Shown here piece by piece: positions 33,860-42,330 of a DNA stretch of 49,827 bases. Each line of letters opens with the position of its first letter. Positions within the stretch are counted from its first letter, which is position 1. Source of the DNA: an uncultured Prevotellaceae bacterium (GTDB lineage Bacteria; Bacteroidota; Bacteroidia; Bacteroidales; Bacteroidaceae); contig CACYQZ010000016.1 of the NCBI GenBank assembly GCA_902776665.1, positions 1 through 49,827 of the forward strand. The letters run 5' to 3'. Both the position numbers and the translations under genes were made by a program. The notes under the pieces are model-generated. The model worked only from the letters and a program-made list of their open reading frames with translations. It searched no databases and had not been told where the DNA came from.

Positions 33860-35857
33860 TCACTTTTTCACCTTTCCTTTTGTCGCCCAGATGAAGTAGG
33901 CAATCAGCAGGATATAGGCCACAAGCGAGAGGGCTTCCGACATCGGATTGGCCAGCCAAGCCTCATCGACAGGATTGAAGCCACCGAAGCGCAACAGAGC
34001 CGACACTACGCCCATCAGTGCACCACCGGCAATGAATCCCGAAGCGATGAGCGTACCTTTTTCGCCACGAGCCTTGTTCTCTTCCTCGTTCTTCGAACGC
34101 GTCGTCACAAACCAGTTCACAGCACCACCCACGAGCAACGGAATGTTCAGTTCGATGGGGATGAACATACCGAGCGCGAAAGCCAGCGCAGGAACCTTGA
34201 AATAGGTCAGAACGATGGCGAGAACGGCTCCGATGGCGTAGAGCAGCCACGGCGCACCCACACCGTTCATCAGCGGGTCGATGACGGCTGCCATCGCGTT
34301 GGCCTGCGGTGCGGCGAGTTGTCCCGTCGTGAAGCCGTAGGTTTCGTTCAACAGCATCATCACACCGCCCACAGTGGCCGCCGAAACGAGCGTACCGAGG
34401 AACTTCCACTGTTCTTGTTTGCGCGGCGTCGTGCCGAGCCAATAACCGATTTTCAGGTCGGTGATAAACGCGCCTGCCACAGCCAAAGCCGTACAGACCA
34501 CACCGCCCATAATCAGCGCTGCCACCATACCGCTCGTGCCTTTCAAACCGATGCCCACCATCACGACAGAAGCCAGAATCAGCGTCATCAGCGTCATTCC
34601 CGACACGGGGTTCGTGCCGACGATGGCGATGGCGTTGGCAGCAACGGTCGTAAAGAGGAAGGCAATGACCGCCACGAGCGTAATCGCGACGAGTGCCTGG
34701 AATACGTTGCCGTCCATCACACCGAACCAGAAGAAAAGGAACGTGATGATCAGCGTCACAATCGAGGCGATGGCGATGAACTTAAACGACAGGTCTTTCT
34801 CGGTGCGCTTCGCGTTCGCCGAAACGTCGCTACTGCCGCCCTTCATCTCCTGCGCAGCCAGTCCGACAGCACTCTTGATGATGCCCCACGACTTGATGAT
34901 GCCGATGATACCAGCCATTGCGATGCCACCGATGCCAATCGACTTGCCGTAAGCCTTGAAAATATCCTCGGGCGACATATCGCCAACCGCCGTTGTGATG
35001 CTCGGATCCCACTGGTTCAGCACCGTGTCGGGGAAGAACAATGCCAGTCCCGGTACAATCAGCCACCAAACCGACAGCGAACCCAGACAAATAATCAGCG
35101 CATACTTAAAACCGATGATATAGCCCAGACCGAGCACCGCAGCACCCGTGTTCACCTTGAAAACGAGTTTCGCATTGTCGGCCAGCTGCTGTCCCCAACC
35201 CACGACACGCGTCGTGAAATTCTCGTTCCACCAGCCGAAAGTCGCCACGAAAAAGTCGTAGAGTCCGCCCACGATTCCTGCCAGCAACAGCGGTTTGGCC
35301 TGGTCGCCGCCCTTCGCACCCGAAACCAGCACCTGCGTCGTCGCCGTGGCTTCAGGGAAGGGGTATTTTCCGTGCATCTCGCTCACGAAATACTTTCTGA
35401 ACGGAATCAGGAACAAGATGCCGATGATGCCGCCTAAGAGCGACGAAATGAAGATTTTGATAAACGAAGCCGACATTTCGGGGTATTTCGCCTGCAAAAT
35501 GTAGATGGCGGGCAGCGTGAAAATCGCTCCGGCCACCACTGCACCCGAACACGCACCAATCGACTGGATGATGACGTTCTCGCCGAGTGCCTTCGAGCGT
35601 TTTGCCGCCGTGGAAACGCCCACCGCGATAATCGCAATCGGAATGGCCGCCTCGAACACCTGTCCGACCTTCAGTCCCAGATAGGCCGCAGCCGCCGAGA
35701 AGAGCATTGCCATCAGCACGCCCCACGTCACCGACCACGCGTTCACCTCAGGATAATTACCTTCGGGCGACATCAACGGTTCGTACCGTTCGCCCTGTTT
35801 CAACTCTCTAAACGCATTTTCCGGCAATCCCACCGCCAGTTTGTCTTTTTCTTCCAT
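33860..35857 (-). CDS. OPT-family oligopeptide transporter
   Basis: A 665-residue polytopic inner-membrane transporter of the OPT family, with around 15-16 hydrophobic segments. Family segments include EVNAWSVTWGVLMAMLFSAAAAYLGLKVGQVFEA (in parts: WSVTWGVLMAML and AYLGLKVGQVFEAAIP), KYPFPEATATTQVLVSGAKGG, and the C-terminal MFIPIELNIPLLVGGAVNW with GLIASGFIAGGALMGV as TLIASGFIAGGALMGV. The bacterial branch imports peptides or peptide-like metal chelates with protons. The gene has its own -7 box at 35891 and no linked peptidase. Confidence 0.93.
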   Translation of the reverse strand: MEEKDKLAVGLPENAFRELKQGERYEPLMSPEGNYPEVNAWSVTWGVLMAMLFSAAAAYLGLKVGQVFEAAIPIAIIAVGVSTAAKRSKALGENVIIQSIGACSGAVVAGAIFTLPAIYILQAKYPEMSASFIKIFISSLLGGIIGILFLIPFRKYFVSEMHGKYPFPEATATTQVLVSGAKGGDQAKPLLLAGIVGGLYDFFVATFGWWNENFTTRVVGWGQQLADNAKLVFKVNTGAAVLGLGYIIGFKYALIICLGSLSVWWLIVPGLALFFPDTVLNQWDPSITTAVGDMSPEDIFKAYGKSIGIGGIAMAGIIGIIKSWGIIKSAVGLAAQEMKGGSSDVSANAKRTEKDLSFKFIAIASIVTLIITFLFFWFGVMDGNVFQALVAITLVAVIAFLFTTVAANAIAIVGTNPVSGMTLMTLILASVVMVGIGLKGTSGMVAALIMGGVVCTALAVAGAFITDLKIGYWLGTTPRKQEQWKFLGTLVSAATVGGVMMLLNETYGFTTGQLAAPQANAMAAVIDPLMNGVGAPWLLYAIGAVLAIVLTYFKVPALAFALGMFIPIELNIPLLVGGAVNWFVTTRSKNEEENKARGEKGTLIASGFIAGGALMGVVSALLRFGGFNPVDEAWLANPMSEALSLVAYILLIAYFIWATKGKVKK

Positions 35858-35890
35858 ATTGTTTGATGATTAAAAATTAGTTTCGATTTG

Positions 35891-35898
35891 CAAAGATA
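35891..35898 (-). promoter_or_regulatory. -7 box for the OPT transporter gene
   Basis: TATCTTTG on the minus strand, 33 nt before the OPT start codon. Confidence 0.7.
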
Positions 35899-36082
35899 AC
35901 ATAAATAAAGAGAAAAACCAAAGGAAAAGTCATTTTTCATTGTTTTTTCTCCTTTTTACAAAGATTGTTTTTCCATATTTCAATTAATTACTAATAAAGT
36001 TATTACTAACAAAGTTATTACTTTTAACATTTTATTTCATTGATAGAAAAAAACTTGCCTCCAAAAACAAAAATGGCATAAA

Positions 36083-36106
36083 ATTTCGCAAAATAATTTG
36101 CGAAAT
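36083..36106. promoter_or_regulatory. Perfect palindrome over the cassette B promoter (operator candidate)
   Basis: ATTTCGCAAA, ATAA, TTTGCGAAAT: a perfect 10-bp inverted repeat. It covers the -33 TTG (36098-36100) and lies 14 nt before the -7 box. Copy A has no counterpart. Confidence 0.6.
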
Positions 36107-36120
36107 CCGTCGAATGTTAC

Positions 36121-36128
36121 TATCTTTG
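36121..36128 (+). promoter_or_regulatory. Promoter of cassette B RNA
   Basis: TATCTTTG with a TTG 20 nt upstream. The predicted start is G36133, at the same distance as in copy A. Confidence 0.8.
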
Positions 36129-36132
36129 CATC

Positions 36133-36377
36133 GTCCTTTCTTCGTGAGGGGGCAAAACATATTGTTTAATTAGCATTGGCTATTATTCGCGTTCAAGAAA
36201 AAAGTCTGGAAAACTAATTTCTTGCAGAATTAGAATAGCAAATGTTCACGGAAGAAACGGAACTTCCCTTCCTCATCATATAGCACTGATGTAAGTCAGT
36301 GTGAGTGTATCTATGATGAGGAGCGGGTTTTTTCCAGACTTCCCGTGAACGCGAGTGGATATACTCACTTTCTTTTT
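36133..36377 (+). ncRNA. Structured leader/non-coding RNA of cassette B
   Basis: Predicted 245-nt RNA. The 5' end is GTCCTTTCTT + C + GTGAGGGGGCAAA, then GCATT..CTATTATT, both shared with copy A. P1 outer CGCGTTCA (36188-36195) pairs with TGAACGCG (36346-36353); P1 inner AAGTCTGGAAAA (36202-36213) with TTTTCCAGACTT (36330-36341). P4 is GGAAG/CTTCC (36250-36267); P2 CCTCATCATA (36271-36280) with TATGATGAGG (36312-36321); P3 GCACTGA/TCAGTGT (36283-36302). An extra hairpin CTAATT/AATTAG is at 36214-36233. A weak GAGT/ACTC hairpin and T-run end it at about 36377, 45 nt before the MTase. Helices match copy A in order and spacing but not in sequence. Confidence 0.82.
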
Positions 36378-36422
36378 CTGCCAAAAGTGATTGATGGCGA
36401 TGCACAAAACGCTATCAATCGT

Positions 36423-37475
36423 ATGGCTAAAAAAAGTTTCAGAGATGCGAAAACCGCAAAAAAAGACGAGTTTTACACTCAACTTGTCGATATAGAAAAC
36501 GAACTGCGGCATTACAAAGAACATTTCAAAGACAAAACGGTGCTTTGCAATTGCGACGACCCACGTGTGAGCAACTTTTTCCATTATTTTAGTTACAATT
36601 TTGAGCAATTGGGTCTGAAAAAACTTATCACGACTTGCTACAAAAATCAAAACCGAGACTTGTTCAGCAAAAACGATTCAGAACGCGCCATCTGGTTGGA
36701 ATATTTCGGTGACCGCAACGGCAACCGAGTACCCGACCCCGAAGAAATCGGCATCCATTATTTTAAAGGTGACGGAGATTTCCGTTCATCAGAATGTATT
36801 GAACTGCTCAAAGAGGCCGATATTGTAGTAACAAATCCACCGTTTTCGTTGTTTCGAGAGTATGTTGCCCAATTGATTCAATATAATAAAAAATTTGTGA
36901 TAGTAGGACATCAAAATGCTATCAAATATAAAGAGATATTTCCTCTGATAAAAGAAAATAGAATTTGGTTAGGCTATGGTTTTAAAGGCGGTGCGGCTCA
37001 TTTCTTTAGCAAATATGACGATACGGCAACTGCTGGCGACCATCGCGAAGGAATGATTCGTGTTTCTGGTGTTAATTGGTTTACTAATCTTGAAATCCAA
37101 AAACGTCACGAAGAATTAATTTTGTATAAAACTTATAATTCTGAAGATTATCCAAAATATGACACTTATGACGCTATCAATGTAGATAAAACATCAGAGA
37201 TTCCAATAAATTATGATGGCGTTATGGGTGTTCCCATCACTTTTTTAGATAAATACAATCCAGACCAATTCGAGATTGTTGGAGAGTTTAATAATGGTAG
37301 TGACTCTGAATTAGATTTGGCAAAACCGATTATAAACGGAGAACAGAAATACTCTAGAATAGCCATCCGTCGTCGTCAAACTGAATCATCAAAAGTCGTT
37401 CCATACAAACCTATTAATTCTTCGATTTCGATGGCGGCAGAAACATTAGGGACATCAGAACAATCAAAAGAATAG
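36423..37475 (+). CDS. EcoRI-family adenine-specific DNA methyltransferase, cassette B
   Basis: A 350-residue paralogue of the cassette A enzyme: DAKTAKKDEFYTQ at residues 8-20, LCNCDDPRVSNFF, and motif IV VVTNPPFSLFREY at 136-147. Residues 97-108 (DRNGNRVPDPEE) again fit an EF-hand loop, in the same place but with a different sequence. The start at 36423 (MAKKSFRD) is chosen because it aligns with copy A and lies after the RNA terminator; the longer frame would run through the RNA. The 3' half is markedly AT-rich from NPPF onward. The C-terminal tail (TESSKVVPYKPIN...) is absent in copy A. The nuclease starts 6 nt later. Confidence 0.92.
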   Translation: MAKKSFRDAKTAKKDEFYTQLVDIENELRHYKEHFKDKTVLCNCDDPRVSNFFHYFSYNFEQLGLKKLITTCYKNQNRDLFSKNDSERAIWLEYFGDRNGNRVPDPEEIGIHYFKGDGDFRSSECIELLKEADIVVTNPPFSLFREYVAQLIQYNKKFVIVGHQNAIKYKEIFPLIKENRIWLGYGFKGGAAHFFSKYDDTATAGDHREGMIRVSGVNWFTNLEIQKRHEELILYKTYNSEDYPKYDTYDAINVDKTSEIPINYDGVMGVPITFLDKYNPDQFEIVGEFNNGSDSELDLAKPIINGEQKYSRIAIRRRQTESSKVVPYKPINSSISMAAETLGTSEQSKE

Positions 37476-37481
37476 AAAAAT

Positions 37482-38573
37482 ATGAAAATCGAACTGCACA
37501 AAATCACCGTCCGCAACCTTACGCAAGGCTATTCGGACAACAATGAAAATGGAGTACGCGCCTACGGAGGCCGCCTCGATGTGCGACCACCCTATCAGCG
37601 CGAATTTGTCTATAAAGAAAAACAGCGCGATGCCGTCATCGACACGCTTACACAGGGTTTCCCGCTCAATGTGATGTATTGGGCTGTACGAGACAACGAC
37701 ACATTCGAAATCATCGACGGACAGCAGCGCACTATCAGCATTTGCCAATATGTGACTGGTGATTTCGCTTTCAATTTCCGCTATTTCCACAACCTTCAAC
37801 CCGACGAACAGGAAAAAATCCTCGACTATGAGTTGCAGGTTTACATTTGCAGTGGCACCGACAGCGAAAAACTCAAATGGTTCAAGACCATCAACATCGC
37901 AGGCGAAGAACTGACCGAGCAGGAATTACGCAACGCCGTGTATGCAGGCAATTGGACGAGCGACGCAAAACGCTATTTCAGCAAGAACGGTGCGCCAGCA
38001 GCCAAAATTGGCAGCGACTATCTCACTGGCTCGGCTATTCGTCAAGACTACCTCGAAACAGCCATTTCTTGGATTTCCGACGGTAATATAGAGGTGTATA
38101 TGTCGAACCATCAACACGACGCAAGTGCGGCGCCGCTGTGGCAATTCTTTCAGGCTGTGATTACGTGGATTGAGACATCGTTCCGACCGACCAAAGAACG
38201 CAAGAAAATTATGAAAGGCGTGGAATGGGGAATGTTATACAAACAATTCAAAGATGAAGTTTTTGACCATCAAAAAATTGACGAGGAGGTGAAACGCCTC
38301 ATTCTCGATGACGATGTGACAAAAAAGACGGGCATCTATCCATACGTTTTGACTCGGAAAGAAAAATTCTTGTCTATTAGAACTTTCACCGATGCACAAA
38401 AACTGGCCGCTTACGAGCGGCAAGGCGGCATCTGCAGTGACTGCAAACAGCATTTTGAACTGTCGCAAATGGAAGCCGACCACATCACGCCGTGGGTCGA
38501 GGGCGGTCGGACGGTCGCCGAAAATTGCCAAATGCTTTGTCGGGAATGCAATCGGCGTAAGAGTTCGAAATAA
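37482..38573 (+). CDS. DUF262 (GmrSD-N-like) / HNH nuclease, cassette B
   Basis: A 363-residue paralogue of the cassette A nuclease. DUF262 motifs: YQREFVYKEKQRDAVIDTL and DGQQRTISI at residues 79-87. The HNH module at about 318-363 has CSDCKQHFE, EADHITPWVEGGRTVAENC and CRECNRRKSSK. From the QMEADH segment to the C-terminus the two proteins differ by one residue (Asp/Glu), whereas the middle parts are diverged, so the nuclease end is under strong constraint and the central part may carry specificity. The protein starts MKIELHKI, like copy A. A terminator of the same design follows. Confidence 0.88.
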   Translation: MKIELHKITVRNLTQGYSDNNENGVRAYGGRLDVRPPYQREFVYKEKQRDAVIDTLTQGFPLNVMYWAVRDNDTFEIIDGQQRTISICQYVTGDFAFNFRYFHNLQPDEQEKILDYELQVYICSGTDSEKLKWFKTINIAGEELTEQELRNAVYAGNWTSDAKRYFSKNGAPAAKIGSDYLTGSAIRQDYLETAISWISDGNIEVYMSNHQHDASAAPLWQFFQAVITWIETSFRPTKERKKIMKGVEWGMLYKQFKDEVFDHQKIDEEVKRLILDDDVTKKTGIYPYVLTRKEKFLSIRTFTDAQKLAAYERQGGICSDCKQHFELSQMEADHITPWVEGGRTVAENCQMLCRECNRRKSSK

Positions 38574-38580
38574 AAAACAA

Positions 38581-38614
38581 AAAAATCCGATAAATCAACG
38601 TTTATCGGATTTTT
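38581..38614 (+). terminator. Terminator of cassette B
   Basis: AAAATCCGATAAA pairs with TTTATCGGATTTT around TCAACG, with a T-run. The stem core (CCGATAAA/TTTATCGG) equals that of cassette A. Confidence 0.88.
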
Positions 38615-38631
38615 CAATGCCATCAAATTTT

Positions 38632-41160
38632 TCAATTCCTAAATACCAACCCATCGCCGAACTCGTCGATGATGACGGGTTTTTCACGGCTGACTTCCTC
38701 GGCAAGCAGGCGCTTGGAAAGTTCGTTGAGCACGTACTGCTGAATGGCACGCTTCACGGGACGGGCACCAAACTGCGGGTCGTAGCCGACGGTGGCGAGG
38801 TAGTCGATGGCCTGCGGCGTCCACTGCAAGTCGAAGCCCTGCGGTGCAAGCATATCGCGCACTTTTTCCATTTGCAGCGTCACGATAGCGGAAATCTGCT
38901 CGCGCGTCAGTGGCTGGAAGGTGATGATTTCGTCGATTCGGTTGAGGAATTCGGGTCGCATCAGCACGGAAAGTTGTTCGCGTGTGGCGTTCGACGTCAT
39001 AATAATCAGCGTGTTCTTGAAATTGGCGGTGCGACCCTTGTTGTCGGTCAGACGACCATCGTCGAGCACCTGCAACAGCACGTTGAACACGTCGGGATGG
39101 GCTTTTTCGATTTCGTCGAAGAGCAGCACCGAATACGGCTTGCGGCGCACGGCCTCGGTGAGTTGTCCGCCCTCGTCGTAGCCCACGTAGCCCGGAGGCG
39201 CACCGACGAGTCGGCTGACGGTGTGCTTCTCTTGATATTCCGACATATCGATGCGCGTCATCATCGTTTCGTCGTTGAAAAGATACTCGGCCAAAGCCTT
39301 CGCCAACTCGGTTTTGCCGACGCCCGTCGTACCGAGGAAAATGAACGAGGCGATGGGTCGTTTCGGGTCTTGCAAACCGGCACGAGAGCGCCTGACAGCG
39401 TCGCTGACGGCCTGAATGGCCTCGTCCTGCCCGACCACGCGGCGATGGAGTTCGTCTTCCAAATGCAGCAATTTTTCCTTTTCGCTCTGCAACATCCGCG
39501 TCACGGGAATACCCGTCCAGCGCGACACAACCTCGGCGATGTCGTCGGCGGTGACGGCCCCTTCCAAACCTCCACCCGTGGGGGAGGCTTTCTGTTGCGC
39601 CATAATGTTATTCAGTTCTTCGTTCTTTTGTTTGAGCAGGCCGTAGCGAATCTCCGCCACACGACCATAGTTACCTTCGCGCTCGGTACGCTCGGCTTCG
39701 AATTTCAGTTGTTCGATTTCCTCCTTCACCTGCTGATATTTGTCGGAAAGCGACTTTTCGCTCTCCCACTGCGCTCGCATCTGCGTTTCCTGTTCACGAA
39801 GTTCGGCGATTTGCTTTTCCAATTGCTCGATTTTCGTGGAGTGTGAAGGGTTGAGTGTATTCGGGGCTTCACGTCGAATACTCTCCCTTTCGATCTCCAG
39901 TTGAGCCCTTTTTCGCATAATCTCGTCGAGTTCCTCGGGTACCGAATCGCGCTCCATCCGCAGTTTGGCGGCGGCCTCGTCCATCAGGTCGATGGCTTTG
40001 TCGGGCAGGAATCGCTCGGAAATATAGCGTTCCGAGAGTTTCACGGCAGCGATGCACGCATCGTCTTGAATCCGCACTTTGTGGTGGTTTTCGTAACGCT
40101 CTTTCAGACCACGAAGAATCGAAATGGCCGACAGTTCATCGGGTTCATCGACCATCACCGTCTGGAAACGGCGTTCCAGCGCCTTGTCTTTCTCGAAATA
40201 TTTCTGGTATTCGTTGAGCGTCGTGGCTCCGATGGCACGCAGTTCGCCTCGTGCCAGCGCCGGTTTCAGAATATTGGCCGCGTCCATCGCGCCCTCACCG
40301 CCGCCTGCCCCGACGAGCGTGTGGATTTCGTCGATGAAGAGGATGATTTCACCCTCGGACTGCGTCACTTCCTTCACCACGCCTTTGAGTCGCTCCTCGA
40401 ACTCGCCTTTGTATTTCGCACCAGCCAACAGCGCACCCATATCGAGCGAGAAAAGTTGCTTGTTTTTCAAGTTTTCGGGTACGTCGCCGCGCACGATTCG
40501 CTGTGCCAAGCCCTCGACAATCGCCGTTTTACCCGTGCCTGGTTCACCGATGAGAATCGGGTTGTTTTTCGTGCGTCGCGACAGGATTTGCAACACACGG
40601 CGAATCTCGTCGTCGCGCCCGATGACGGGGTCGAGTTTGCCCTTCCGAGCATCATCGACGAGGTTTTTCGCGTATTTCGAGAGGGCTTGGAAATTCTCGT
40701 CGCCACTCATCGACTGCACCTTCTGACCCTGTCGCAGTTCGACGATGGCCTGCTGAAGCGTCTTTTCGGTGATGCCAGCATCTTTCATAATGCGGCTCGC
40801 CGTGCTGTTCACACTGAGCAATGCCAACAGCATCGGCTCCACTGAAACGAATTCATCGCCCATTTTCTGGGCTTCGTCGATGGCTTTTTGCAAGACCTGC
40901 GAAGCCGCATTCGAGAAATACGGTTCACCGCCCTGCACTCGCGGCAAATGGGCGATTTCGCCCTCGACGAGTTGTTCCAACTGCCGCACATTCACGCCCG
41001 ACTTGCCGAACAGGTAGTCGGTCACGTCCTTGGCTTTCTGCATCACGCCGTAGAGCAGGTGAACTGGCTCAATGGCCTGCTGTCCAGCCGTTTGCGCACG
41101 CCCTGCAGCCGCCTGCACAGCCTCTTGCGCCTTGATGGTAAATTTGTCTAAAGTCATCAT
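38632..41160 (-). CDS. clpB: ATP-dependent disaggregase ClpB
   Basis: An 842-residue Hsp100 chaperone that pulls apart protein aggregates with DnaK. The N-domain starts [20 protein letters not shown]1 has Walker [14 protein letters not shown] and [20 protein letters not shown]; a coiled-coil M domain follows; NBD2 has [18 protein letters not shown], Walker [34 protein letters not shown] and [11 protein letters not shown]. Two adjacent ATGs occur; both follow a GGAGG-like site. Residues [10 protein letters not shown], between the M domain and NBD2, are encoded by a GC-rich palindrome in frame (39564-39591). It is convergent with cassette B and divided from it by 18 nt beyond the terminator. 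Confidence 0.96.
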   Translation of the reverse strand: MMTLDKFTIKAQEAVQAAAGRAQTAGQQAIEPVHLLYGVMQKAKDVTDYLFGKSGVNVRQLEQLVEGEIAHLPRVQGGEPYFSNAASQVLQKAIDEAQKMGDEFVSVEPMLLALLSVNSTASRIMKDAGITEKTLQQAIVELRQGQKVQSMSGDENFQALSKYAKNLVDDARKGKLDPVIGRDDEIRRVLQILSRRTKNNPILIGEPGTGKTAIVEGLAQRIVRGDVPENLKNKQLFSLDMGALLAGAKYKGEFEERLKGVVKEVTQSEGEIILFIDEIHTLVGAGGGEGAMDAANILKPALARGELRAIGATTLNEYQKYFEKDKALERRFQTVMVDEPDELSAISILRGLKERYENHHKVRIQDDACIAAVKLSERYISERFLPDKAIDLMDEAAAKLRMERDSVPEELDEIMRKRAQLEIERESIRREAPNTLNPSHSTKIEQLEKQIAELREQETQMRAQWESEKSLSDKYQQVKEEIEQLKFEAERTEREGNYGRVAEIRYGLLKQKNEELNNIMAQQKASPTGGGLEGAVTADDIAEVVSRWTGIPVTRMLQSEKEKLLHLEDELHRRVVGQDEAIQAVSDAVRRSRAGLQDPKRPIASFIFLGTTGVGKTELAKALAEYLFNDETMMTRIDMSEYQEKHTVSRLVGAPPGYVGYDEGGQLTEAVRRKPYSVLLFDEIEKAHPDVFNVLLQVLDDGRLTDNKGRTANFKNTLIIMTSNATREQLSVLMRPEFLNRIDEIITFQPLTREQISAIVTLQMEKVRDMLAPQGFDLQWTPQAIDYLATVGYDPQFGARPVKRAIQQYVLNELSKRLLAEEVSREKPVIIDEFGDGLVFRN
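39564..39591. repeat. GC-rich palindrome in frame within clpB
   Basis: CCTCC, ACCCGTGGG, GGAGG: a hairpin-forming element read in frame as [10 protein letters not shown] at the border of the M domain and NBD2. Confidence 0.65.
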
Positions 41161-41185
41161 TTTTTCCTCCTTTTTATATTTTAAT

Positions 41186-41218
41186 TATTAACTGTCAACT
41201 ATCAACTCTCAACTCTCA
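41186..41218. repeat. Intergenic AACTGTC heptamers upstream of clpB
   Basis: Units AACTGTC, AACTATC, AACTCTC, AACTCTC in the leader of clpB. This is the same family of units found inside the carbon-nitrogen hydrolase gene at 23944-23989. Confidence 0.85.
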
Positions 41219-41235
41219 AACCTTGCGCCAACCAC

Positions 41236-41275
41236 GAAAAACCGCCATTTTGTCACTTTCGAGCGACGAAATGGC
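41236..41275. terminator. Terminator of the SAM methyltransferase gene
   Basis: GCCATTTTGTC (41244-41254) pairs with GACGAAATGGC (41265-41275), with one wobble. T-runs follow on the minus strand and also on the plus strand. Confidence 0.8.
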
Positions 41276-41313
41276 AGTGTTTTTTCTTCAAAACTTCGAT
41301 TCGGCCAAACGGG

Positions 41314-42102
41314 TTACGGTCGAAGCAGGTAGAAAGCCGATGTCGTATAGAAATTTCTGAGATATTTCAGACTCGACAAAAAACCATTGAGGCGGCGCGG
41401 CGTGAGGCCGAACTTCTGCTGATAGTGGGGATTGATGAACCAGAGCGTGCGCCGCTGCAGCGTGTAGCCACAGTCGCGACACAGCCGTTCGAAATGCTCA
41501 ATCGACATTCGCGCCCGCTTGATGCTCAGCAGTTCATTGACGCAGTTGTCGCCATTGCCGCAAGCCCTGACAATCGCCTTGTAGAGCGGGTTCGGCAACA
41601 GATGGATAAAGGGCAGTTTCCCTGCCAGACCGCGACAAATCTGCTGATGGCCGCCGAAAGGCATCTGCCACGCTGGAAAACCGAAGAAAATCAGTCCGTT
41701 GGTCTTCAAAAACGGTCGGATATGCTCGAAAAACTCGCGTTTGTAAGGTTTTTCGATGTGTTCAATGACATCGTGGATGAGGACAAGGTCGAAGCGCTCG
41801 TCGTCGGTCGCAGGTTTCTCGGCGAGAATGAAATTCTGGCTGAGAAACGTGGCATTCTGGCCTGCCTCGGCGAAAAATTCGCGTGCTTGCGCAATGCGCG
41901 TCTCACTGAGGTCGATGCCCGTCACCTGACAGCCGATTTCGGCAAAGGGCAACAGGTTTCCGCCTTCACCACAACCGATTTCCAACACGCGCGTCTGCGC
42001 CGTAATCTCGATTTCTGGTCGCAGATAGTCGATGTAGAACGCCCTTGAGGTGTTGGCCAATTCGTTGAAATACTGCTTTCTGTTTTGATGTCTTTCTTGC
42101 AT
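41314..42102 (-). CDS. Class I SAM-dependent methyltransferase
   Basis: A 262-residue cytoplasmic methyltransferase of the Rossmann (UbiE/COQ5-like) type. Motif I VLEIGCGEGGNLLPFAEIG lies near residue 39, then VTGIDLSETRIAQA (SAM ribose acid), FDLVLIHDVIEHI and FLKTNGLIFFGFPAW. The C-terminal part (LYKAIVRACGNGDNCVNELLSIKRARMSIEHFERL, in parts) is found in enzymes acting on lipids or sugars, but the substrate cannot be told. It has its own promoter (42132) and terminator, so it is monocistronic, and is divergent from the membrane HTH gene. Confidence 0.88.
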   Translation of the reverse strand: MQERHQNRKQYFNELANTSRAFYIDYLRPEIEITAQTRVLEIGCGEGGNLLPFAEIGCQVTGIDLSETRIAQAREFFAEAGQNATFLSQNFILAEKPATDDERFDLVLIHDVIEHIEKPYKREFFEHIRPFLKTNGLIFFGFPAWQMPFGGHQQICRGLAGKLPFIHLLPNPLYKAIVRACGNGDNCVNELLSIKRARMSIEHFERLCRDCGYTLQRRTLWFINPHYQQKFGLTPRRLNGFLSSLKYLRNFYTTSAFYLLRP

Positions 42103-42131
42103 GAAAAGCCGATTTTGTCGATAATTGTTTG

Positions 42132-42139
42132 CAAAGTTA
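42132..42139 (-). promoter_or_regulatory. -7 box for the SAM methyltransferase gene
   Basis: TAACTTTG on the minus strand, 29 nt before the start codon. Confidence 0.65.
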
Positions 42140-42295
42140 CGATTTTTTTGTGTTTTCGGTCGATTCTGGTTCGATTTTTTTCGTTTTTCGCATCCGAAAG
42201 GCCAAATTTAGGCCTATATTTTAACTTTTGCGAACCGCTGAAACGATTGCGAATTATTGCAAACCATTTTTCTTGCAAATGTGATTTTTTAGTGC

Positions 42296-42303
42296 TATCT
42301 TTG
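42296..42303 (+). promoter_or_regulatory. Promoter of the membrane HTH protein gene
   Basis: TATCTTTG with a TTG at 42273-42275, 20 nt upstream. The leader is short (about 22 nt) and sets the start at 42331. Confidence 0.75.
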
Positions 42304-42330
42304 CATCGAAAATCAATCAAAATCGAAAAA

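Noticed and set aside
36133-36377. CRISPR array or tracrRNA in the cassette B leader
   Set aside because: No direct repeats with spacers and no cas genes; the repeats are inverted and form helices.
36345-36422. Longer start for MTase B at 36345
   Set aside because: It would run through the RNA terminator and add 26 residues absent from copy A; the start at 36423 aligns with copy A.
38392-39846. 484-codon plus-strand frame opposite clpB
   Set aside because: It overlaps the nuclease gene of cassette B in another frame and mirrors clpB; no protein-like motifs.
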